From Bradyrhizobium sp. PSBB068 (GTDB lineage: Bacteria > Pseudomonadota > Alphaproteobacteria > Rhizobiales > Xanthobacteraceae), in contig CP069301.1 of the NCBI GenBank assembly GCA_016839165.1, forward strand, positions 1 through 64,000: DNA of 64,000 nt, written 5' to 3'. Each line of letters begins with the position of its first letter. The stretch's first letter is position 1. The notes beneath the pieces are model-generated. The model was not told the origin of the DNA, ran no database searches, and saw only the letters and a list, made by a program, of their open reading frames with translations. This document shows positions 47,363 through 55,800 of the stretch, piece after piece. The position numbers were made by a program, and so were the translations under genes.

Positions 47363-47758
47363 ATGAATATGAACACACTTACGTTTTCGCTTTTGGCTGG
47401 TGCTGTCGGGCTGTTCGTGAGCGGTGTCCAGGCAGGATCCCTTACCAAGGGCGTTTCGCAGGCCGATACCGGCCTGCTGCGCGTCCAGATGGTCTGTGAT
47501 CAACATGGCAATTGCCGGGAACAGCATCATGACCAACCTGTCGTAATTATTCAGGAACGCCATGGTGAACCTCGGCGCGAACATCACGAGGAACGCCCTC
47601 ATGACCGACCCGCCATGATTATTCAGCAGGACCGTCATCAAGAGCCACGGCGAGAGCACCACGAGGAACGCCCGCAGCAGCACGGACAGCCTGGGATCGG
47701 TATTCAAGTCCCGGGCGTGAGCATCGGGGTGGGTGACAACAGCCACGAACGTCGATAA
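47363..47758 (+). CDS. Secreted His/Arg/Glu-rich repeat protein
   Basis: The 131-residue protein has a signal peptide (TLTFSLLAGAVGLFVSGVQA) and two copies of a charged repeat, EPRREHHEERP, spaced 33 residues apart, each preceded by IIQ. It lies 56 bases after the Gly-rich gene on the same strand and before a strong terminator, so the two may form an operon. Metal binding is plausible but not shown. Confidence 0.72.
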   Translation: MNMNTLTFSLLAGAVGLFVSGVQAGSLTKGVSQADTGLLRVQMVCDQHGNCREQHHDQPVVIIQERHGEPRREHHEERPHDRPAMIIQQDRHQEPRREHHEERPQQHGQPGIGIQVPGVSIGVGDNSHERR

Positions 47759-47763
47759 GAACG

Positions 47764-47789
47764 AAAAGCCCGCATCGCTGCGGGCTTTT
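47764..47789 (+). terminator. Rho-independent terminator
   Basis: An 11-base perfect stem (AAAAGCCCGCA and TGCGGGCTTTT) with a TCGC loop lies five bases after the stop of the His/Arg-rich gene. Confidence 0.88.
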
Positions 47790-47827
47790 ATCTATGAGTA
47801 TTATTTCCCGAAGCGAGAGCTGCTTTA

Positions 47828-48044
47828 ACTGTAGAAGCCACACTCGTCCGTTTCTTTTGAACGCTCGATCAGGCAGTGATGATCTTCTTTCAGTTCCTTC
47901 ATGGGGGCATGAATTTGCGTGAAGCCGTATTCACGATCGAGAGTGACGGGCACTGATCCACGCGCCGCTCGCTTTGAAGAAACGTCCAGCACGCCGCGCT
48001 TCTGTGTGGCTTCTTTTGGGTAGGTTGTTCGGAGGTCATACGAA
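47828..48044 (-). other. Open tail next to the IS remnant
   Basis: The minus-strand frame ending at 47828 reads VTLDREYGFTQIHAPMKELKEDHHCLIERS and stops after GFYS. It looks like the end of some protein but has no start of its own. I cannot name it. Confidence 0.3.
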
Positions 48045-48635
48045 ATAAAGTGATGGAGGCCTTGACGCCGAACTCGTAAGGCGCGCTGGCCTTGCCCTTG
48101 CCGATGCACTCCACTCCACCTCGGGGGCATGGAAGGAATAAAGCTTCCAGCCGCGCTGGCGCTGCTGTTGCGAGCGGATCTGCGTGGCCCGGCCAAGCGG
48201 CAGGGCGAACGCCTCTTCTAGTGCTGGATGGTTCTCGATCTTGCGGCCGATGTCGTGGATGATCCGGCCGAGCCGGCTCTTCAGGATACGCAACTGCCGC
48301 TGATGCCGCCTGAATTGTTTGGCATGGGCATAGCGGCCCGCCATCATCGCGGCGGAATTGGCGACGCGAGAATAAGATTTCCAAAGCCTGACGCCATGCC
48401 TGATCGCCAGATTGATGGCCGCATGAAGCAGTTTGGCATCGGTCGGGAAGGTGATGGCCTTCGGCTGCACCGTGGTGTCGACTGTGACCCGCTTGAGGTC
48501 CTGGCTGCGTAACGCGCCGGCCCCATGCGCCACCCGCAAGCTCTCGGCCAGCAGCAGCTCCAGCTTGTCGCCAAGCCGCTTGCGCCAATGGCTCAGGTCC
48601 GAGCGCTCGTGCGGGAAGACGTGCTGGAAAACTCC
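48045..48635 (-). pseudogene. C-terminal half of an IS5-like transposase
   Basis: The sequence encodes HERSDLSHWRKRLGDKLELLLAESL, SQDLKRVTVDTTVQPKAITFPTDAKLLHAAI with a likely catalytic aspartate, and later LYSFHAPEVE in one frame continued by VECIGKGKASAPYEFGVKASI in another. The start of the protein, the last part and both terminal repeats are missing. It is a dead remnant. Its missing N-terminal half resembles the fragment at 58119-58400. Confidence 0.75.
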
Positions 48636-48797
48636 TAAAAGGGAATCCCTAGAGTTCACACCACCTAGACCGGCGCGGGCCATTCTCGCGGCATCGTAAA
48701 CCGTTGTAACGCCTCCACTGACATGTCAAGCAATAGGGGAAGTGCGCTTCGGCGGGTGCGCAGCTGGGTGGTAGAAGCCCGGCCTTCGCAAGGCACT

Positions 48798-50087
48798 TTA
48801 TTGCCGCGGTAACAGCTTGGCCTCCGCCACCGCCGCGCTGTAGACCGTTTCCGCAGGTCCGCAGGTAGACGTCACCTCGCGCAAAGCATCTCTCGCTTGC
48901 TCGATTTGGCCGTTGTGCAGCGCCAGTTCGCCCAGGAAAAAATTCGCTTCGCATTGGCGTTTGGACTTTTCGCGGCTTGGGCCCTGTTGGGCAGCAGCTT
49001 TGACCTTGTCCGCATCGAGAAGCCCGAGGTACATATCCAGCATTGCCCCCGGCCACGCTCCGCGTTTCACGGCCATTGCATTCGCTGCAAATTCTTCGCG
49101 GTCGGATTCCCCTTTATGAACCCGGGCAATGTGCAACCAAATAACGGGATAGGGGTTCGAAGGGCGCAGTCGTACGGCTGTCTTAAGATCCGCAATGCTA
49201 TCGTCGATGGCGCCTGAGAATAGATGCGCCCGCCCCCTTCCCAAGTACGTGGCTGCATTGCCGGGATCCAACGCCAAGCTGCGATCGAAGTCGGTCAACG
49301 CCTCACCATATTTTTCGATTGCCAGATTCACGTTTGCTCGATTTGACCGTGCGGAGACGTCGCGCGGATTGAGTTTGATTGCGGTATCCAGATCGGCTAG
49401 AGCGCCCTGGACATCTCGGAGCAAGAATTTCACGATTGCCCTGTTGACATACGCTTCGGCGTAAGTCGGCTGCAACAAGATCGCCTTGTCGTAGTCTGCG
49501 ATGGCGCGTTCTTCGTCTTGCTTCAACACATAAGCATGGGCGCGATTGTAGTAGGCTTGGGCGTAGTCGGACTGCAAGCGGATCGCGCGGCCAAAGTTTT
49601 CGATGGCGAGATCAATATCTCCCAATTTTTCATAGACGTTTCCAAGGTTATTGAAAGCAAGCGGATCGCTTGGATTCAATTTACTGGCCGTCAGGAAATC
49701 CTGCATCGCGCGCTGGTATTCGCTCTTCTCGCCCCAGATGATCCCTCGATAGAGGTAGACATTAGGGAAATCCGGAAGCAGCGCGACGGCCGCGTCGAAA
49801 TCCGACAACGCGCGGTCGCGAATTCCGAGCGCTTCATAAGAGACGCCCCGGCTGTACAACAGGAGGCCACGCTGTTTATCAGCGAACAGGCCGCGCTGAA
49901 GCGCTTCGTCGAACAAGCGTATTGCCACAGTGAAATCGCCACGATCCTTTGCAACGAAGCCGGCCTGAGCGAGATCGAGAGGATCGCGTTGCGCGAAACT
50001 GGGCGGGACCAAGCATACCGCAACGCCCAGCGCCGTGGTCAGGGCGAAAAGGATCAATCTGGCGGGATTCAACAATATGCTACGCAT
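48798..50087 (-). CDS. Periplasmic tetratricopeptide-repeat protein
   Basis: The 429-residue protein has a signal peptide ending in PPSFAQ and about nine tetratricopeptide repeats, for example FNNLGNVYEKLGDIDLAIENFGRAIRLQSDYAQAYYNRAHAY. The C-terminal third is less regular and contains WLHIARVHKGESDREEF and QCEANFFLGELALHNGQIEQARDALREV. It is an NlpI-like scaffold of unknown partner. A broken second copy of its N-terminus lies at 58410-58655. Confidence 0.85.
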   Translation of the reverse strand: MRSILLNPARLILFALTTALGVAVCLVPPSFAQRDPLDLAQAGFVAKDRGDFTVAIRLFDEALQRGLFADKQRGLLLYSRGVSYEALGIRDRALSDFDAAVALLPDFPNVYLYRGIIWGEKSEYQRAMQDFLTASKLNPSDPLAFNNLGNVYEKLGDIDLAIENFGRAIRLQSDYAQAYYNRAHAYVLKQDEERAIADYDKAILLQPTYAEAYVNRAIVKFLLRDVQGALADLDTAIKLNPRDVSARSNRANVNLAIEKYGEALTDFDRSLALDPGNAATYLGRGRAHLFSGAIDDSIADLKTAVRLRPSNPYPVIWLHIARVHKGESDREEFAANAMAVKRGAWPGAMLDMYLGLLDADKVKAAAQQGPSREKSKRQCEANFFLGELALHNGQIEQARDALREVTSTCGPAETVYSAAVAEAKLLPRQ

Positions 50088-50584
50088 CGGATCGTACCTT
50101 GCGGAGGCGGCGGCTACACCTCCTTGGGTGATCGGGCCAGCGGGAATCGTTCCTTTCGGATCGTGCTCGGGCTTCCTGTCTTGCCGCGGTATTTAGCAAT
50201 TCAGAGCTCCAATGCATACGTCCCTTAACGATCAAACTTGGTCTAGTCGGGCATTGTAGGCAGGATCGGAGACCAATTGATAGCTGAAGGACAGCGCTGT
50301 CTTCTTAGAACCGGGGTCGGGTGCGGTGCGGTATTAGGACAATTCGGCCGGCCCCAACGCGCACGATTAAGTTGAAAAACGGTGCGCCTGTAAGCCGAGG
50401 GATCTGGGCGGAAGTCGCGCTGGGGTGGATGCCGACCCCCAATTCACGAAAATCGGAACGGGATGCCCAGCAGGGGGGTTCCATCGAGAACTCTCCGACT
50501 GAAAAACATTGTGCGGTAGTTTGGGTCCCGATCGTGTTGGACTATTGGCTTGAACTGGGCTGTTAACGTCCGCATATTCGAAGA
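50088..50584. other. Gap of about 500 bases without a gene
   Basis: No frame with a start context or motif is visible. The region separates the divergent TPR gene and the small gene at 50585. Confidence 0.4.
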
Positions 50585-50848
50585 ATGACCGACAAAGCGC
50601 CGTTCACGATTGAAATTCTGGGATTTGTGCACGACTGCCCGGTAATTCTTGATCGAGTGGTAGGCGGCTCCTTGTACCTTGAGGAAGCCAAGCGAATAGG
50701 TCAACATTTGCTCTCCATCGCGCAGGGGCCACAACCTCAAGGCTACCGGGTCCTGACGAACGACCACCAATTGGTGTTTACTTGGCGTTCTGAAGATAGT
50801 GATGGAAACTCATCTCAAACGCATTCACATACCGAAGCAGTTCGCTAA
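50585..50848 (+). CDS. Small hypothetical protein
   Basis: The 87-residue protein is soluble and acidic in its second half (FTWRSEDSDGNSSQTHSHTE). Its N-terminal part, FTIEILGFVHDCPVILDRVVGGSLYLEEAKRIGQHLL, reads like a genuine folded domain. I do not know the family. Confidence 0.5.
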   Translation: MTDKAPFTIEILGFVHDCPVILDRVVGGSLYLEEAKRIGQHLLSIAQGPQPQGYRVLTNDHQLVFTWRSEDSDGNSSQTHSHTEAVR

Positions 50849-51051
50849 CGATGCGGGTGGCTTTCGGTTAATTCACTGCGTACCACGCGAACACATCCAT
50901 CAATCCGATTTACATCCTCCGACCCGACTGCGGAGCGCGTTCGGCGATTTATTTCTAGCCAATTCTGCAAACGAATTCGGCCCACGAGGAAAAAAACTTC
51001 CTGCGCCGGGCGAATTTTTTTAGGCGAGAAAGCGAACGACGCACCGGCGCG
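50849..51051. other. Short gap without a gene
   Basis: Nothing recognisable is visible here. Confidence 0.3.
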
Positions 51052-51237
51052 TCACCTAGGCAAAAAATTCTTTGCGAACCCGATCACCGTCAACGCTGCG
51101 CCTACCGGTCCAACGACCGTAACCCAAGGGTGGTCTGGAAATGCGCGATGTAGCAAGATACCGGCGACGGTCGCCACTAAGGCGGTCATCGTCAGAAGTC
51201 CAATTATAAAAACAGCCGTTTGGCTTCGGGACGCCAC
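51052..51237 (-). CDS. Small two-helix membrane protein
   Basis: The 61-residue product has two hydrophobic stretches (AVFIIGLLTMTALVATVAGILL and WVTVVGPVGAALTVIGFA) joined by a short polar loop. It begins with ATG at 51237. Neither family nor function is known, and the gene has no partner. Confidence 0.5.
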   Translation of the reverse strand: MASRSQTAVFIIGLLTMTALVATVAGILLHRAFPDHPWVTVVGPVGAALTVIGFAKNFLPR

Positions 51238-51437
51238 CTGTCAACCTTTGCTAGATTCGGCCTAATGTGGAAGGATCGTTCAGATAGAACATAGCAAAAT
51301 ACATTGGCGGCAGCGCATTTTTCTACAACCTCGTCTTCCAAATGAAGGCGTCTTGGCCATTGTGGAACTTTGGTCGTGCCTTGAGCGTATTAGAGAGTAA
51401 TTGGACCTAGTTTTTTGAGATCTTTGAGGCCGGTTGG

Positions 51438-52745
51438 ATGAATTCGTCGGAAAGCGCCGCCAAAGCCGGTCCTAGTCCCGTCGTCGGCCGCAGCAAGCCG
51501 CGGCTGCTCGGCGCCCTCGGTCCGGGCCTCATCACGGGTGCCTCGGACGACGATCCGAGCGGCATAGCCACCTACAGTCAGGCGGGCGCCCAGTTCGGGT
51601 ATTCGCTGAGCTGGACCATGTTATTGACTTACCCGCTGATGGCGGCGGTCCAGATGATCAGCGCCAGGATCGGACGGACGACGGGCCGTGGTCTGGCAGG
51701 CAATCTGCGCCAACATTATCCAAACTGGCTCCTACAAACGTTTGTTGCGCTGCTGACCACGGCAAACACGATTAACATCGGCGCCGACCTGGGTGCCATG
51801 GCCGATTCTACGAGTTTAGTCCTCGGCGGTTCGAGAACGTTCTATGTAGCGCTGTTCGGCGCTATCTGCATCGGCCTGCAGGTCCTGCTACAGTACACCC
51901 GATACGTATCCTATTTGAAATGGCTAACGCTCGCGCTGCTCGCTTACGTGGCGACATTGTTCATGGTGGACGTGCACTGGGGCGAAGCGCTGCGCCAGTT
52001 CGTCATGCCGTCGCTCACCTGGAAAACCGAGTACATCCAGACGATCGTTGCCGTCTTCGGCACAACGATCAGTCCCTATCTGCTGTTCTGGCAGGCCTCT
52101 CAAGAGGCGGAGGATATTCGCGCCGTGCCGCAGCGACAGGTCCTTAAGCGGGTGCCCGAACAGGGTCCCGACGCCATCAAGCGGATCGAAATTGATACCC
52201 TAATCGGCATGGGGATTTCTAACTTCATCGCCTTGACTATCATTCTGACGACCGCTGCAACGCTCAACGTATCGGGCGTGACGAACATCGAAACTTCCGC
52301 CCAGGCGGCCGAGGCGCTTCGTCCAATAGCGGGAAATTACGCTGCGACGATCTTCGCACTAGGCGTGGTAGCCACAGGCCTTCTCGCCATTCCCGTACTC
52401 GCCGGGTCGGCAGCCTATGCGGTCGGCGAAGCTCGCAAGTGGCCGATCGGTCTGGCCCGCCAGCCCCAAGAAGCGAAGGCTTTCTATGCCACTATCGTGA
52501 TGGCAACGGCCGTTGGAGTGCTGCTCAACTTCACCCCGATCAATCCTATTAAGGCGCTTATTTGGTGCGCCGTTATCAATGGCATCGTCGCCGTGCCGGT
52601 GATGGCCTTAATGATGCTGATGGCCGCCAACACGAAGATCATGGGTCAATTCACTATCGGTGGTTGGTTGACGGGGCTCGGCTGGATCGCGACCGCCACC
52701 ATGGCCGCAGCGGCACTTGCGATGGGCGTCACGTTTTTCATGTGA
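51438..52745 (+). CDS. Nramp-family-like divalent metal transporter
   Basis: The 435-residue protein has the overall Nramp layout of about 11 helices. The helix-1 metal motif reads ASDDDPSGIATY in place of canonical DPGN. The helix-6 region reads TTISPYLLFWQASQEAEDIR, without the MPH(N) motif that binds Mn or Fe. It therefore belongs to a divergent Nramp-related branch, and the cation cannot be deduced. It sits among ZIP and other metal genes. Confidence 0.85.
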   Translation: MNSSESAAKAGPSPVVGRSKPRLLGALGPGLITGASDDDPSGIATYSQAGAQFGYSLSWTMLLTYPLMAAVQMISARIGRTTGRGLAGNLRQHYPNWLLQTFVALLTTANTINIGADLGAMADSTSLVLGGSRTFYVALFGAICIGLQVLLQYTRYVSYLKWLTLALLAYVATLFMVDVHWGEALRQFVMPSLTWKTEYIQTIVAVFGTTISPYLLFWQASQEAEDIRAVPQRQVLKRVPEQGPDAIKRIEIDTLIGMGISNFIALTIILTTAATLNVSGVTNIETSAQAAEALRPIAGNYAATIFALGVVATGLLAIPVLAGSAAYAVGEARKWPIGLARQPQEAKAFYATIVMATAVGVLLNFTPINPIKALIWCAVINGIVAVPVMALMMLMAANTKIMGQFTIGGWLTGLGWIATATMAAAALAMGVTFFM

Positions 52746-53025
52746 TCGTGTCGATGTGGCCGGCCATGAGGTGGGATCCAGCCGATAGCGTCGCAAGCGC
52801 GATTGCTTCGTCCCACTCCGAAAGGCGCGCGCTTAGCGGCCGCCGTCGCGCAACGGCTAGAACTACCTGCACGAGCGAGTTCAGTCCGCTGAAGCCTGCC
52901 AGGTAACGAAGGGCAAGCGAGAGCGTGCCACCCGTACTGACTGCAAGGACTGCCGCTAGAGCAACCGCCAGCGCGATCTCCCACCCGACTTTGGTGAGCC
53001 ACTCACGTAGAAGGCTTGTTTGCAC
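52738..53025 (-). CDS. Small membrane protein
   Basis: The 95-residue product has one or two hydrophobic segments (VGWEIALAVALAAVLAVSTGGTLSLALRYLAGF) and an amphipathic end. Start is a GTG at 53025 after CGGAG. It overlaps the convergent Nramp gene by eight bases. No family known. Confidence 0.5.
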   Translation of the reverse strand: MQTSLLREWLTKVGWEIALAVALAAVLAVSTGGTLSLALRYLAGFSGLNSLVQVVLAVARRRPLSARLSEWDEAIALATLSAGSHLMAGHIDTIT

Positions 53026-53068
53026 GCATTAATCTCCGGGGGCGACAGGCGACGACCCGGATCGGTGT

Positions 53069-53755
53069 TCAGCCTGCGAGCTCATCTAACAGCAGAATTA
53101 GCAAAAAGCCTACGAAGAACAGGCTGGTGACCCACGGCTTTTCCGGAGCCGAATGCGCCTCGACCAACAGCTCTTCCGTGACGAGATATAGCAATGCAAC
53201 CAACCCAAATGAAAAGAAGGCCGCGATCCAAAAGTTTGGAAGATGGCTAACCGGGATGCCGACGGAGGCACCAAGGGGCAACAAGATCGCGATCCCGCCA
53301 ACGACGGCGAGAACATTTGCAGGCTTTCGAATCGACTCGGACAGTTCGCCGGTCAATGAAAGGCCGAGGAACAAGACTTCCGTCGTGAGCGCAACCGTCA
53401 GTAAAAAACCTTGTTTTGCGCCCGCTGCGAAACCGATGCCCAACACCAGTCCATCGATGAAGATATCCACCGCTACCATGACGATGAGACCGGACGTGCC
53501 TTTAGTCATTTCGCCGAGGCGCTTGATAAGTAGCATAAGCACAATGCCGGCCGCCCCTCCCAGGATGACTGCCCAAGCTGACTGACGGTGTTTGATGTCG
53601 GGCAGAAGCTCTCCGGCGGCGGCGGCGAACACCACACCGGCGGCAAAATGCTGGATAGCACCAGCGAATGTGGGCGACGGCTTCCGCCAGACCGCCGCGG
53701 CGGCGCCGACCACGACGGCTACGGCCGGGATCAGCGTGTACATCCAAGCGGACAT
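53069..53755 (-). CDS. ZIP-family metal transporter
   Basis: The 228-residue transporter has the ZIP fingerprint: GAIQHFAAGVVFAAAAGELLPD in the first third, VAVDIFIDGLVLGIGFAAG in helix 4 and LTTEVLFLGLSLTGEL in helix 5, whose acidic residues form the binuclear metal site. ZIP proteins usually take up Zn or Fe; the direction here is not certain. Full length, ATG start at 53755. Confidence 0.87.
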   Translation of the reverse strand: MSAWMYTLIPAVAVVVGAAAAVWRKPSPTFAGAIQHFAAGVVFAAAAGELLPDIKHRQSAWAVILGGAAGIVLMLLIKRLGEMTKGTSGLIVMVAVDIFIDGLVLGIGFAAGAKQGFLLTVALTTEVLFLGLSLTGELSESIRKPANVLAVVGGIAILLPLGASVGIPVSHLPNFWIAAFFSFGLVALLYLVTEELLVEAHSAPEKPWVTSLFFVGFLLILLLDELAG

Positions 53756-53869
53756 TAAGAGTTCCGCTCTGTCGGCCGCGCCGGTGAGTTGGGTAAGAGA
53801 CGTTCTTTCCAGAAATGCAACCTAATCCCCGTTAGCGAGTTTTTAATTTCTATACCAAAGGAGTTTCCC

Positions 53870-54112
53870 ATGACAGATACCTCGCAGATCAAAGAGCACA
53901 TGGACGTCGTCTCTTCCGACAAAAAGACAGTCGGCAAAGTCGACCATCTTGAAGGCTCCGACAAGATCAAGCTGACCAAACAGAGTTCGCCCGACGGCGT
54001 TCACCATCATTTTATTCCCGTTGGCTGGATCGATCACGTCGACCAGCACGTCCATTTGACAAAATCCGACGCGGAAGTCACTGCCCATTGGCAGCACGAA
54101 GGCATAAAGTAA
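53870..54112 (+). CDS. DUF2171 domain protein
   Basis: The 80-residue protein is a DUF2171 domain, related to PRC-barrels: QIKEHMDVVSSDKKTVGKVDHLEGSDKIKLTKQSSPDG, then HHFIPVGWIDHVDQHVHLTKS. Many bacteria carry stress-induced copies of unknown function. The start follows AAAGGAG, a strong ribosome site, so I use ATG 53870 rather than the longer frame. Confidence 0.85.
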   Translation: MTDTSQIKEHMDVVSSDKKTVGKVDHLEGSDKIKLTKQSSPDGVHHHFIPVGWIDHVDQHVHLTKSDAEVTAHWQHEGIK

Positions 54113-54458
54113 GACGCAGATCGGGCCGGCGAGAAACGTCGGCCCGTTGCCTTACACGACCTCTTCCGGAGCAGCTTTGTAGATTACGTCCTTGCTCGTC
54201 TCGATCTGGGCCCGTGACTGGCCGGTTGAGAATCATGAGCGAGTGAGTCCGAGACGGACCGGGTAAACATCCGCGCTAATGCCGCGGCGCCAGTCGGTCG
54301 AAAGGTGATATTACCGCCGTTCGCACCGCTGCAGTCAGACGCCACCCAACCGATAGTTCCATGTGCGAATGCGCCGAAGCCCAGCGAAAGTTGATTGGAG
54401 CGCAGCTTGAGAAAGGATCGCGCAAGTTAGCAACAGTCATGCTTGTTTATGAAGTCGT
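54113..54458. other. Gap without a gene
   Basis: No gene or structured signal is evident in these 346 bases. Confidence 0.35.
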
Positions 54459-54722
54459 TTACTTGACTTCATCATCGCCGTCTCGCAGCTCCGATGGGAG
54501 GCAGCTAACTCCCTGTGACGACGGAAGCCCGAGGGTCCTTCGCAGATATTGCAGCGAATTCTTATCGACACTCGGCAAACTTAAAAATTCAGCATCTGCC
54601 TTATCGCGAACCTCGCCGACGGTTTTTAGACCGGCCGAATTCAGTAGGTTTCGAATTCTCTGCGGAAGTCGTACACTTTCAATCAGCGTGTTATCCGGGA
54701 GCTCGGGAGCTGGATCAATCAT
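54459..54722 (-). CDS. Small protein resembling the RNA polymerase alpha C-terminal domain
   Basis: The 87-residue protein reads like a free-standing alpha-CTD: LIESVRLPQRIRNLLNSAGLKTVGEVRDKADAEFLSLPSVDKNSLQYLRRTLG, a helix-hairpin-helix fold found at the end of RpoA. The N-terminal assembly domain of RpoA is absent. It could bind DNA or compete at promoters; this is inference. The gene stands alone. Confidence 0.65.
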   Translation of the reverse strand: MIDPAPELPDNTLIESVRLPQRIRNLLNSAGLKTVGEVRDKADAEFLSLPSVDKNSLQYLRRTLGLPSSQGVSCLPSELRDGDDEVK

Positions 54723-55800
54723 CTAGTCACTCCAATGCACTCCGTACGGCATTATCAGGGAGCACAATTATCGGTCTTTCCGAGTTTCAATTTAGCTTGA
54801 GTTTCTAATATGACCAAGTGCCGTCGAATCGATCCGCTACTACTTCTCAAAGGGTCATTGGCACCCTAGGCTGCCTGACTGGCATGAGTTATATTTTCGC
54901 GTTCGGCGGCGGACTGCAGGACAAGTCAGTCCAGCCATTCATTGCCCGGGATTTCCTGATCTTCCTCTATGCCTGACGGTGCGGTCATCCAAGGCGATCC
55001 TGGGGTCGTCGGCGCCACGGTTGCTTGCAATGCGAACCTGCCTGATTGTTCTCCGGCCAAGCGGACCGCGATGGATCAGATGCGCATTTGTCAACGATCC
55101 CTGATCGACGGTGAGACGCGACTGGGATGACACTGGCAGCTTGAGGCCTTTGCGCAAACAGCCTTCGAATTTGGCTTAGCGGCTATTGAACAACTTTCCG
55201 GTTGCAAGCGATTGGGCTTGGCCGTCGCCGCAACTCAACAAGTTCGGCCCCGAGCGGCGGGAGCGTGATACGGACCGCCGTCGAAAATGCGCGATGTCGG
55301 GGAGCCATTGGAGTTTTTCGGCTGGCGAGCACAATCTTTCGCTACGCGACGACAGCGCAGGATTCACATAGCGGTCTTCGAGCTGTCTTATAAGTAGCGC
55401 GATGGCTGGAGCGGTTCGGAGGCATGGTCGGCTCTGAGCGGCCAGCGAAGCGCCAAAAGGTCGAGCAGGATGTCACATCAATTGATCGAACCGTTAACAG
55501 GGGCTGGCGACGAGTTATGTCGTTCTCGTCATTTTGACGTTACGCCTTTTGACGTTACGGCCGCCGATTCGGATCATCATCCGACAACTGATCACGCAGG
55601 CCAAAACCGGCTTGGGGATCGGACTTATGTTGGAATAACAGTCTTCACCATGTCTGAGAAGCAGTGATCTCGTCCATTGAAGAGTGCGGGCGTCGCTCAA
55701 TGCCCATTCGTTCTTGCAATTGCGAATTAGTTGCAATAATGCTTTGGGATGGATGTCATCTTTCTTTGGTCTACTTTAGCGTTGGGTAACGGGGCGCGTT
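54723..55800. other. 1.1-kb stretch without a gene
   Basis: Only short frames without motifs are present on both strands. Nothing supports a gene here. The stretch may be decayed coding DNA or the regulatory region of the porin gene. Confidence 0.4.

Noticed and set aside
53016..53585. 189-residue plus-strand frame opposite the ZIP gene
   Set aside because: It is Thr/Pro-rich shadow sequence of a clear ZIP transporter.
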